From: Sitta carolinensis
Lineage: Eukaryota > Chordata > Aves > Passeriformes > Sittidae
Assembly: GCA_032173965.1 (NCBI GenBank)
Contig: CM063287.1
Coordinates: 9,987,859-10,051,858, forward strand
DNA: 64,000 nt
Direction: 5' to 3'
Below, piece by piece: positions 1 through 10,800 of the stretch. Positions within the stretch are counted from its first letter, which is position 1. Each line of letters opens with the position of its first letter. Below the pieces are notes generated by a model. It worked only from the letters and a program-made list of their open reading frames with translations. It searched no databases and was not told the DNA's origin. Made by a program: the position numbers and the translations under genes.

Positions 1-3000
1 TTTTTAAAAATATTTTATTTATTTATAATGTCAAATTTCTAAGTCCATCATCATTAAGTTTCAATTTACACAGCATTCTGCCCAATGTTTCTAGTTCTTT
101 TTAATGTACATCTATATTGGGCTGAAACAAAGTTCTACAGGAGTGTCCAATTTCTTTCAATTATCTGCAGTATGATGCCAGATTTGTTATGTGCCACCTC
201 ATTTCATTTACTGCTATTTACTGTCCTCCAGCTGTCAGCATCAATGTTTATTTTCTACCTGCTTGCTGCCAAGCTGCATTTCTAGAGTTGTTATGCATCT
301 ACATTTCACCCACACTGCTCTTTTCATCATTATTTGTAGCACCATCTATAAACATGAAATCTAACCTTCAAATGTCAGGCAGTTATCCACAAAAAAGTAC
401 CCAAATCACTAAATGCAGGGCTCTCCACTCACCTCTTCAGAGATTTGATTTAGTTTGACATGTCATGCAAATAATATCCAAGTACACACTGAAATTAGCG
501 TGCAAAAGAAAACATTTACTCTGTTCCCTCAACCAGGCCACAGCAGTAAACACGATTGTCACCAACATTATGTTGTTTTGTCCCTCTCTTTCCTCAAAGA
601 GAGCTGAACTCATAGTATTTCCAAAATAAACAACCACAACAACCTACAGTCATAATATTTACTGTTCAACACTTTAAAACATCAGCATGCCATGCTTAGA
701 ATACTGAAAGCAATTCAGAACATTAAACAATAAAAAATCACTGCTGCCTTCAAGCAAAAAACAAACAAAAAATAAATCAGTTAAAAACCCATAATTTCCA
801 TGTATTCTGTTGCAAATTGCACTCAGACAACAGAGGTGAGAAAGCCTCATAGAGCTCAAATTTTGACACCTATCTGTTTCACTGAGGCTTGAAATTTATC
901 ACGGACTAATTAAACATAAAACCAAGCAAAGTAACGCAGGCCTTGAGTCTAATTCAAGCCCAGAAAGTGCCTACTGTAAAGTGTCCCTGCACTGGTGCAG
1001 GGCACAGCTGGGATTCGGGGGGCACTGCTGACTGCAGAACACAACAGGACAGAGCTGCAGGTACCATCTATGACAGGAACTGGCAGCAGGGGAAAAGCAG
1101 ACATGATTCTGGACAAACAGGGCTTCTCTCATGTGTGAAATCAACTCAAATCATCTTTCACAATTGAAGGATTTTTTTTTCCTTAATACTTGTCAGCCTT
1201 TATTAAGACACTATTTCCTTCAGCAGTGCTTGAATTACATGTGTCTGATACATTAATATATCTGTAAAGGTCAGAGCAACACGAGGCCCACAGGAGGCCT
1301 GGCTATCAAGGGGGATTTGGGGATTTCTTGTACACAGGAGCACGAAAATCACAAGCAGACTATTTTTTTGAAGTGCATGACAACAGGGAACAACACAGCA
1401 GCTTCTGCACGAGTTTTGGGAACAGAATTCCTTATCAACACAATTATTCATTACCTCAATTCATATTTAAAGAGATTGTGTCTATCTGACTCCAAGGTTG
1501 CATTGCTTCAGGAGTCTGCTGTCCATGAAACTTGGGAATATCTATGATATCTATGAGAACTAAAATAATAAAGGAGAGAGGAAAAAAACAAAACAAAACA
1601 AAACAAACAAACAAACAAAAAAAAAAAAACCAAAAAACCCCTGAAAAATACAAGATGAAAATACAGGTCAAGGACCAAAGAAAATTAATTAGTGGTTTTT
1701 GTTTTTTTTTCTTGATCTTCTTGTATTAGAAGTATCATCTCACTGTTTTGATATCATACTGTTAATGCTAATATTAGAGGTTCTATAACTCTGGAGAAAG
1801 AAAATACATATTTGAGTCAAAACTGAAATTAAACTACACCAACGTTATTTTTTCCCTACTTTCAGATCTTCATTATTATCCCCGTAGTAAACACTTCTTG
1901 CAGACATAAGGTTGTTAGTTTGTTTGAGGTATCCAGTATGGTAAGGAACTTTTTCTGACACAGTGTATCAATAATAATCTGATATTGCAGCAGATTTAAA
2001 CTATCTCTGTCTTCTTTAGTTTGAAGGTGATCCTGTTAGACTAATTTCACCTTGGCAAAGCAGTGACATTCTTATGACAAAGCTTGTGATCATCAACTTA
2101 ATGTAGCCAATAGCCACATGAAGGTCCAATACAGGAAAATTCCAAATATTCAGATGTGCTGCTAACACTCCTGGAAACTCTGTGGACAGTTTACTGATTA
2201 TGCATCTGGAAGAATGCTCCTGTGAGGGAATACTAGTCCTAGGTTCTATGAAAATCAATGTTCTAAAGCCTTTATTGGCCAATTGATAAGGTAAACTACG
2301 GAAACATAGTGAGAAGTTTATTATATTCATCATAAGAGATACACCTATTTGTATTGTTTAGGAATATAATAGGGGGATTATAGTACTTCTGTAATTTTGG
2401 AATTTCTCCCCCCCAGAGCACCTGCTAATGTTTTAATTGTCTAATTTGGAAGTTATATTGATTAATAGTTGTTGTCTTCCTTCTGTAGAGAGACAGATTT
2501 ACCTAATTGTAATCCAGCAGTGAATGCAAGTGATGCACAACACACATGGCTTCAGTCCTGAAACACCTCTGTCGGTGCACTCACGTTAAACTTCAAAAAT
2601 TCACATGAGAAAGGTTTAATATTATGTTACATTAGTTTAGACCGCAGAATTTTAGCATGTTTGAGAAAATGTTTAATCCTGGGTTCTAATTATGACCTTA
2701 ACCCCATAAATTTGAGAACAATTGGGCCCACAGAGCTCTGCAAGGTGCTGTCACCTCCCCACACTGGCTGACAGGAAATTTTCTCTGTTGCAGTCACTGG
2801 CAGGCTGTGAAATGGGGATAGATGCTGCTTACACAGCACTTAAATTTTCAGTCACAGATATCAAAGTATTTATATACCTGCCACAAAATGTGATTGCAAA
2901 GAGAAGAAAAAATGAAAGTCGGAAAAGTTGATAGACATTAATATATAACATGAAGATTATCAGAGAATAGATTTTATTTGATGGATATGAGCTCACTGTA

Positions 3001-4048
3001 TTATCATAATAAAGTATAAACTGAAAGGATATGTACCCAGATTTGTCTAATGTCTCTTTGACTTACACAAAAGAACAGTTTCTCATGTGGAAATACTATA
3101 TTTGTCATTTTTTTTTTGTTATTTATTTGAGTGTTTCTTAAGGTTATGCTATTAATATAGTCTTTTTTTATGTGTTTTTTATCGGAACTAAAATATGTTG
3201 TGACTGAATCAACAGATTCCTCATATGCTTTTCTTGGACAGCATTCTTTAAGCATTCAAAATTTCCTTTTAAGGAGTGGACATAGCTGATCATGATCATT
3301 AACTATTGGGGGATCTTTATATAGAGAAGCACTTTGCTTATGCAAATTGATTCTTAAAATGCCAAAACAAAGCACCACCTCTAGGCTAACTGCACTTGTT
3401 ATCATAAGAGGGACTGGGACAGGAGAGGGAAAGGAGAGCAGGGAAGGAACCATCCAGAGAAGTCTCGATGTTTACACAATTCTGAGTCTTCTGTGACTTT
3501 ACTAGATCTACAAAACACCTGAAACTTCAGCTGAATGATGAAATTCCTCCCTAAGGTGCCACAAAGGTTGGACAATATGTGCTCAAATTCAGTAGCAGAA
3601 ATTGTCTCCTGTCACTGAGCAACCCACACATGCACGTGGGTCTGCACCTTGAAAAAAACCAAACAAACAAACCCCACCAAATCCAAAACCAGCAAAAGAA
3701 ACAACGTGTCTTTTATACTATAGCAGTGTTCTCTTAAAGGAAAAGTAAGGAACCAAACCTGAACATGCCAAGATGATGATTTATCTTGTATAGAAGCTAG
3801 AATTCCATGGGGCAAATAAAGATTCCCTGTAGTACATTACATAGATTACATAAACCAAATAGTGTCTTAAACACCAACCACCACTATCCATAAACAAAGA
3901 AAGAAAGCAAATTTTGTAATTTGATTGGTCCCTTAAGTGTACTAAACAGAATGGTTTCAGTCTATAAGATATGACAAAGAAGATATCTTACCAAACATCA
4001 CACATTCTTTAGTAATTACACATCTTTTCATTAATTTTTGACTCCTAG
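1..4048. other. Gene-free unique AT-rich sequence
   Basis: Only short open frames are present, none with a recognisable domain. It holds the A/AAAC tract at 1581-1640 and a mild GC-rich patch near 990-1090. A minus-strand acceptor-like 'gctctgacctttacag' at about 1270 leads into 19 codons to a TAA; it has no partner exon and is not called. Confidence 0.6.
1581..1640. repeat. A-rich tract with AAAC/AAAAC repeats
   Basis: 'gaaaaaaacaaaacaaaa' followed by AAAC units and a further A run. Low complexity; it generates a Lys/Gln/Thr-rich false frame. Confidence 0.92.
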
Positions 4049-4123
4049 GTTTACCACCAAAATTTTCCAAGCTTGAGGGTTTGAGTGCCATCTTTCCATT
4101 TTGGACCAAATGTCTTGATGAAG
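4049..4123 (+). other. Candidate symmetric 75-nt exon (unidentified)
   Basis: A strong acceptor ('tcattaatttttgactcctag') and a strong donor (GAAG|gtgagc) bound a 75-nt segment. Only one frame is open. It enters and leaves in phase 1, so the segment could be skipped or included without a frameshift. The peptide begins LPPKFSKLEG and ends FWTKCLDE. Reading through the donor, the frame continues to a CPICKK segment and then stops at TGA (4164-4166), so a terminal-exon reading is also possible. The minus strand has an overlapping 89-codon frame with no recognisable domain. I do not recognise the protein; chance alignment of signals is possible. Confidence 0.25.
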
Positions 4124-4213
4124 GTGAGCATCCCTCAATTATATGTCCAATTTGCAAGAAATGACAATTTGAAGACAATATTGATTTTTCCCAAATTTCT
4201 GTGGTGGCAAGAC

Positions 4214-4263
4214 TGAAATGAAGCATTTCATCATGAAATGGGGGTCAGTCTCCCCCATTTCAT
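4214..4263. repeat. Hairpin cluster of TGAAATG/CATTTCA
   Basis: The heptamer TGAAATG occurs at 4214 and 4234 and its complement CATTTCA at 4224 and 4256. The first pair makes a 7-bp stem with a 3-nt loop. The second belongs to a perfect 12-bp stem (4233-4244 with 4252-4263) with a 7-nt loop, including a GGGGG/CCCCC core. The alternative pairings could switch between two structures. It lies just downstream of the exon-like segment at 4049-4123. No transposon ends are recognisable. Confidence 0.9.
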
Positions 4264-5178
4264 TCTCCCCTGGAAGTTATCCTTTTAAAGAAAAAGTAGA
4301 CTATTAAAGTACAAAGAGTGTACCTTACCCCATGCACTAAATCACGTTACATTCCACACCTTTGTGCTATGCAAATGCAGTCCTTGTACAGTTGTATCCT
4401 CAGTGTCAGGGGCTGGCACAGTGAGGGGATGTGTGCCATGTCCACGGCCAGGGGTGTGGCACTCTGCCTGCTGGGGTCCACAGGGGCCCTGCAAACAAAG
4501 GCAGAGCTGAATCACTGATTCACCTCAAGAGACACCTCAGAGAATCACATTACATGAAAGGGCTTATTCAAAATTTGAATACCCTAAAAAATTCAGCATC
4601 CACTTAGGGAAAAGACCAGAGTGAATCTGCAGATTCTGAAGCTGTAGAGAAACTAAAGGAAGACTGATATTCTGAGATACCTGAACTCGGTGAGGGTAGC
4701 AGATTATATAAATGTATAGACCTCATTATATCTAAAGAGACCATAACAGATTCAATCCAGACCTTGTCTGCATAGAAAGAAAAAAATATACAGGTCACTC
4801 CATACAATAGGAAAAGAGATCATAAGAATGTTATTTTATATATAAACTAAAGACCAATCTATTTGTGGACGGGTTTCCTGAAAGATATGTGTACTACTGT
4901 ATAATAAAACCTGACTTTGAAGAGTTTTGAAACTCCTCTGTTTCAGCCCCCAGTGCTCTGATATAAACTGCGGAAAACTCAATAGTCACAAATTTTTGCA
5001 TATGCACAACTCTATACCTCTCGGCAAGTAAATTTCTCCTATAGAACTCAGCCCATACATTTTCTTCCACACACAAATCAGATCTATAACTAAAGAAAGA
5101 TTTTTCCATTTCCTGTTCTCACAAGAGATGACATGAGAAATTAGTTCCATGGCAGATGAGCACCCTGGCAGCACTTTG

Positions 5179-5200
5179 ATTTGTCACTCCTGTGACAAAT
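5179..5200. repeat. 9-bp stem, 4-nt loop hairpin
   Basis: ATTTGTCAC, TCCT, GTGACAAAT. It is followed by 'aaaaaacg', so it superficially resembles an intrinsic terminator on paper, but the context is eukaryotic and the A run is on the wrong side for that. Confidence 0.85.
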
Positions 5201-6448
5201 AAAAAACGCTCCTGTAGAGCCTAATGCATTAAGTAGATGTCACTACTGACAAAAAGAGTTAAAGAGCTCCCTCCAGTACAAAGAGTATTTGCATGTTTGG
5301 ACACCTTTTTGCAAGTACAGAGTTTTTTTCAAGCATTTAAATGGAGATTTGAATGAGTTAATATTTTCTGGCAGAAGAGTTTAAATCATTACATTGTTGC
5401 TTTTAAAAACAATTTTAACAAGGAAGGGCGAACAAGTATTTGGGTGTATATGTAGGCTTTAATATGCTTAAGATTGCATTGAAATGATTTGAAAAAATAT
5501 ACCTTCCATCCACACAGAGCTGAACTTCTTCCCCTCATCCTGACCTATGCCTTTCCCACTGTGGCATGTGGGTTATTCTTTAAGTTTTATTTATTCACAC
5601 ATTGCAAGATGTTTGTATATCTTAAGACATTGTTTTTGAAGTGAAAGATGAATTTGAAATCCTTTGTCATCCTGACAAAGACTGCACTTGCAGGAGTTAA
5701 CAGATCACTACAGTCAGGTATCAAAAGCACTTTTCAAGAAATTAAAGTGATTACCTGCTAAATATTGTTGTGAAATTGCCTTTATTTGTTTATCTGAATT
5801 ATAGAGTTCTTTGATTTTTTCATTAAGATACTTTCAAGAAAGGCATCTAACTGATAATTCTTCTGCAGATGCTTTCATAACAAAGTATTTGCATTTCTAG
5901 GGTTAAACCTCAACTGTCTAGTTTCTGTTGAAATCAATCAGATTTAAATTAAAAAAACACATGGACATGTTAAATGAATTGTAAAAGGGTCACAAAAAAG
6001 TATTAAGCAGTAGATCATTCAGAAGAATAAAGCTTCATCCTAAAGCTCATTGAAAGATCTTTTCATCACTTTGGAGTTGCAGAACTTCTTTTATACAATA
6101 TTATTAGTAGCTGATGATTAAGAAAAAGACTTGTCAGAGCTCTTGTATTCCTTTGGTTTCTATTACATGAACAGAAGTAAGTACTGCTGCCTAATGCAGC
6201 TGCTTCTAACAGCATCTTACTATTGCCACAAGCCACAGACCATAATTAAGTAAAGCCAAGTCCTACCCAGAAACTGTTCTAATAAATCACTAAAATAATC
6301 AGAAGAGTAAAATGTTTTTAAAACAAGAATTTCATTTGGACATAAATGTTTAACTTTGTTGATGGGTAAGGACCTTCATGAGTGATTAGCAGCATGACTT
6401 GTATGAGATTGACTGAGAGGGAATTTACCATTATTCCACTGGAAAGTT

Positions 6449-6482
6449 CTTGAAAATGAAACAATCTTGAAAATGAAACAAT
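6449..6482. repeat. 17-bp perfect tandem duplication
   Basis: The unit 'cttgaaaatgaaacaat' occurs twice head to tail without mismatch, so the duplication is probably recent or maintained by slippage. Confidence 0.95.
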
Positions 6483-6774
6483 TTTTATTTAAATGAAAAT
6501 TTTTCTTGGAAAAAGCCACTGTTCTGATGAAATGCTTTTGTCTGATGAATTTGAGATCCTTGTAAATAAACATATTTTCTTTCCCAATTCAACCCAGGCT
6601 TACTTTTTTGCTTTGCTTCCCCCATCGCCCCAGATGTTAAGCAAAATACAGCTCTGAATTTATGTGCAGCTCTGTTTGTACATAGATTTAACACACTAAC
6701 TTTTACAATCATTTCACTTCCATGATTTCAAAAAATGCTCTAGGCATGTAAGGACTATGATTGTGAATGCAGTG

Positions 6775-6799
6775 AAAAAAAAAAAAAAAAAAAAAAAAA
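6775..6799. repeat. A25 homopolymer
   Basis: Twenty-five consecutive A residues followed by 'caaaaacaaag'. A long A run could be the tail of a retroposed transcript on the plus strand. However, the 300 bp upstream shows no recognisable mRNA or SINE and no clear target-site duplication. Confidence 0.95.
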
Positions 6800-8724
6800 C
6801 AAAAACAAAGTTAGGAAAACCAGGTTTCTACCATCAAGTTAAAAGAGTTCTCAGACAACTGAAACAAGACAGCTGACATAAACTGATGGTGCTCTGCTGA
6901 CTCCCAAGCCAGCTGTGCTGATTCCTACACACTGAGCTCCTGACCCATTGTTTCACTGGTCAATAATATTTAACAGCTATTTCTGCCATCCTGATAAGGC
7001 AAGATCCCAGTCAAGTTACACTCCATTAGATGAATGCCATCCATACACAGCTAAACCAAGCCATTATCAGGCCTTCACAATGAAACGACAATAAACTCAA
7101 CAGAACTGATACCCACTCCATGCTGAGAACTAATTAGGTTTGCATAAGCTCCAATGTGACACAAAAAGAACATCTCTATAGTAACCACAGGCTTGTCTGG
7201 TTGCTGGTTTTACACTAAGCTGACACTACTCTTTTGTCAGCAGATGCAAACCATCTCCCCAGTGCCATGGGCCTGGTACAAGTGCCACCTGCTCTCGCAG
7301 AGGTTTCCTAAATGGCTGCACCTTGTTTAGCTTTATTTGTACTGCTGAAGATTTACCAGTGGAGAAAAACCCAGAAAACCACACTTGTATGGTTTTCTCA
7401 GAAAGGATGAGAAAGGCTCATCCTGATATGGACTTCCTAAAGTTCAGCTGTAGCTGCCTCATGAGGCAAAGCTCCAGAGAACAGTGGGCACGTAGGCACA
7501 TGCAGCCAGGAAAAAATGCCTATGCTCAAGCAGGTGAGGGCATAAATGTGTGTGTGAAGGCTTCCCACAAAGCCCTGTAAGGTAGAAAAGTTTTACCCTC
7601 ACTTGGCAAAGGAAAAGTGAGGGGTGGTACAGCTAAAGGACAGATTTCTTGTCCTTTATTCTTGTTCATTTGAGATCTCCCTGGCTGAGCTCAGTATTAT
7701 AAAAATGAGAACAGCTGATTTATCCTCAGCAAGCCAAGCTCCTGGGCAGTGATAATGAGGTCTCCCATTCAGGGTTTACATGGAAAACCAGTCTTAGTCA
7801 CTTTTGAGGCCAAAGAGAAGTCGCTGCAACTCCACAGAAAAGATGGTACACAAGGTTTCACAAGGAATGTCTGCAATGTTCTAATCTATTTCAGCAGATA
7901 TCACAGATTTATCACCATTTTGCAAAATTTTCCTTCTAATCTTTTCTCTCTCTGGGGAAATGAAAATTCACTCTGAAAAATGAGTCAATAAAAATATCTT
8001 TTTATACCTTGTGACAAAGACAAGGTTTGTCCGCTTTTCTGAAGAAAACCACTAAACAAATCTCAGCAAAACTATTACCTAAACTACTGGGAAACAAGCT
8101 TTTTTAAAAAGGCTTCACAAATAATTTGCAAGTGGCAAGAATGACTCAAAAAAACTCAGGCATGCCAGTTAAATATACCAAAGACCACCATAAAGAAGAG
8201 GAATACAGTGCAAACAGTACTAACCATTTACAGTCAGCTTCGTACAAAAGAAAGGCAGTGCTTTGAGACTACATAAAGGAGCATTTCATTCAACAATTAA
8301 GAGGGCAGACAAAGAATATAGATATAGATAATAATTTCTGAAAAAAATTTTTTTAATCTATCTGCAAATACTTCATAGACACACATTTCAAAAAGTTTCA
8401 AATCGCCAGTGGAAAATATGTTAGTTCAAATGCACCAATAAGACATTGGAAAGCAAAGCATTTTCAGTCCTAGAGAGAGAGGGACTATATGCACAGTAGA
8501 AATACATGATAATACTGTTTAGACAGTGCACAAATAGATCTGGGTGAAGGCAAACTTATACTTGACTATCTAGTTCTCTAAGTCATACAATTATTTTAGA
8601 ACCAAAGCTGACATGGATACACACATGGGAAATTCTGCAAATCTCAACAGAACAGCCAGACCTTGACTCCCCAGACACCTTGACAGTAAGTTGTCAGAGG
8701 GAGAAGCCAGCTCATGTGGGCTTT

Positions 8725-8845
8725 GTGTTAGAGCTCACCTGTAGCAGCCCTGCTCCCAGCTCTGTCCCTGCAGCCCCCAGCCCGGCACAGCACAGTCTCA
8801 GGTGCTCAGGCCTCCCTGCAACCTCAGCCTGTGTAACATGAAAAC
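8725..8845. other. GC-rich patch, no gene
   Basis: C-rich sequence with repeated 'cagccc', 'ccctgcag' and 'cccagc' words, in contrast to the AT-rich flanks. The overlapping minus-strand frame (85 codons, Gly/Leu/Ala-rich) is explained by composition. Confidence 0.3.
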
Positions 8846-9514
8846 CCAGCCTCATGTAGTTTTCAGTCCTTTCTTCCACCCTGACAAAGAGAAGCACGCA
8901 GTTTCCCTCCTGTCTCATGTAATTATTGCAACAAGGGTTTGGTGGCCTGTGCCAGATGAGCAAAACCACAGGGACAGAGTGCTGTGTAGGCTAGTGTCTG
9001 TGTTGGCTTAATTTAAGTTGCTGGGCACTGAAACTACAGGAATGCCTCACACAAGCTCCTCCTTTGAGGAGCAAGCAACAATGTAGAAGGAATCAAAAAG
9101 CCCAAAATTTGGAAGCTAATGCCACACAACAAAATGCAGGAATGTGTCAGGACTTCCTCATTGACAGAAATTTCACTACAGCCTAAGAAGCAACCTGAAC
9201 CTGCTTTGAAGATAGAGTTGCCTAACTGACTGAAGTCCTAGAAAATAGGTGCTTCCTGAAAATACTGTAGTCTGTCTGCATTTGTTGGGCAAGCCCTGGT
9301 GTGCAGTGGGTTATTGCTGTGCCCTGGTGGGAAATGGGAGTCAGATTGGAAACCACCTCCAGGAAAAGGATTGTAGGTGATTCCAGTGTGCAGAGCAGAG
9401 ATCACACACTGCTGGCCTTGCTACATTATCATTTTCTGTAGGGGGGTGGGGGAATAAAAAGCAGTAAAATCTGTTTGCTAGTAACATTTGCATTGTAGTA
9501 GGACACACTGAGGC

Positions 9515-9547
9515 TAAGTATGAGTATACTAAGTATACTCATACTTA
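9515..9547. repeat. Perfect 33-bp palindrome, 16-bp arms
   Basis: The left arm 9515-9530 (taagtatgagtatact) and right arm 9532-9547 are exact reverse complements around a single A. It is followed to about 9573 by more copies of the 'aagtatact' word in direct orientation. The structure probably arose by slippage or inversion within an AAGTATACT-type simple repeat. As DNA it could form a cruciform; as RNA it could fold into a near-loopless hairpin after opening a few bases. Confidence 0.95.
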
Positions 9548-10278
9548 AGTATACTAAGTATAAGTATACTAAGAATATTTCTTACATGTGTTCAGCCACA
9601 TTAATGATAATTTTAAACTGCAGTTTTTTGCAAACAGATGGAGAATGGCAAGAGACATAAAAGTCCTTTGATTCATGGATAAAACAAGTTTACAGGAAGG
9701 CATTTGATCAAGGATGAGTTTTTTAAAAGAGGATTAAGACAACTCAAGAACTGGATAGGGAACAATCCAAGTAATAGCAGGTTATGAAAATGTAAGAACA
9801 TCATTCATTCTGCAGAGAATGAGACAGGATTTTCATGAGAGAAAAAAAATGCAATCCTATGATTAGGACAACATGGAAAACATACTAACAAGGGTGAAAT
9901 TAAAACTGCACAGATACAGTCTAACGTTTCAAAGTTTATTCACACAAACATCATACTATTTTTATAACAGAAAAGTGAAACAAAGACGATTGCAGAGAAT
10001 AATAGCCACACTTTTGTTGTCATATGTATATATCACTGTGAATTGTTATGCATGGTTTACTAGTCCAAGGGAGGATTATTTCTGTAATTGTTTTCTTAAC
10101 TATATAGGTGAGAGAGAACTTTACCAAATGTACTAACTATTCTTATAAATAAGTTAAAGGAGTTGTTAGAGTATGAGCTTGGGCTAGGCAGAGGATAGTT
10201 CATTCCAAAAAAGCAGCCCTACCTCCCGCAATATACTCAGAGTTCACCAAAATTTCATAACAAACTAGATTAGTTTTC

Positions 10279-10295
10279 TTTTTTTTTTTTTTTTT
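10279..10295. repeat. T17 homopolymer
   Basis: Seventeen T residues after 'ttagttttc'. It lies about 50 bp upstream of the exon-like segment at 10346-10378 and contributes to the pyrimidine-rich stretch there. Confidence 0.95.
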
Positions 10296-10345
10296 GTAAT
10301 ATTTATAATTTTGCTTCTCTTTTTTCATATCTCTTTACCTGATAG

Positions 10346-10378
10346 AGAAGAGGAGAAATGGAGAATGAGTCAAGAAAG
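10346..10378 (+). other. Candidate 33-nt microexon
   Basis: A long pyrimidine-rich stretch (T17 at 10279, then 'tttgcttctcttttttcata' and 'tctctttacctgatag') leads into a purine-rich 33-nt segment that ends at AAAG|gtaagtac, a near-ideal donor. The length is a multiple of three. Two of three frames are open, reading RRGEMENESRK (phase 0) or EEEKWRMSQE (phase 2). Charged short microexons of this kind are known in vertebrate neuronal genes. A second AG two bases in would give 31 nt. There is no flanking exon to confirm it. Confidence 0.25.
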
Positions 10379-10634
10379 GTAAGTACTTTAAGTAAAAATT
10401 GTGTTTTGCTACAAGTTTTAAAAATAAACTGAAACATTTTTACAATTGAAAAGAAATCCATAAATATTTATTATCTGAAAAGCATAAACAAGCTTAACCA
10501 GTTCAAGTTATAATTGGTTTTCTTAAATAATGGTGCACGACAAACTTGTCAAGTAACAGAGAAGGCTGTATTATTTATCACTCAGATGCTTCCACATCTG
10601 GGGATAGCAAGGCAGTGAGTAGTAGCAAAAATGG

Positions 10635-10800
10635 AGCTGTCAGGAATATGTTGTGTCAGACCAGTCTGATTTCCTTTAATACTCTTACCTGGTCTAGAGA
10701 CTTTGTGAACAGGGAAGAAGAGGAAGACTCAGACCTTGTGACTTCCATCTGGTGTGTCCCAGAGGTCATTCTCATGGAAGAGACTTGGACTAGATTATAG
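10635..10800 (+). mobile_element. Probable CR1 reverse-transcriptase relic
   Basis: On the plus strand the run 'gtgtcagaccagtctgattt' followed by 'cctttaat', then 'ggtctag..ctttgtgaacagggaag', then 'gtgtcccagaggtcattctc' and 'atggaagagacttgg' follows the order of the avian CR1 ORF2 reverse-transcriptase region. That region encodes the stretch containing LISFYD, then V-D-E-G, and later the S-H-S-I-L-L-E-K-L type segment. The open frame here shows a matching LISF, then VNREEEED, then PEVILMEETW. The catalytic F-S-K-A-F-D segment is deleted or scrambled, so the copy is dead. The match is by eye and the element is old; confidence is moderate. Confidence 0.5.

Larger units (their letters stand above)
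4264..9514. other. Gene-free unique sequence
   Basis: Mostly AT-rich with a GC-rich patch at about 4400-4500 and another at 8725-8845. It includes a 9-bp hairpin, a 17-bp duplication and the A25 run listed separately. No transposon or RNA gene was recognised. Confidence 0.6.

Noticed and set aside
5179..5208. Hairpin followed by A-rich sequence, resembling a bacterial terminator
   Set aside because: The DNA is clearly vertebrate-like and the hairpin is probably a chance inverted repeat.
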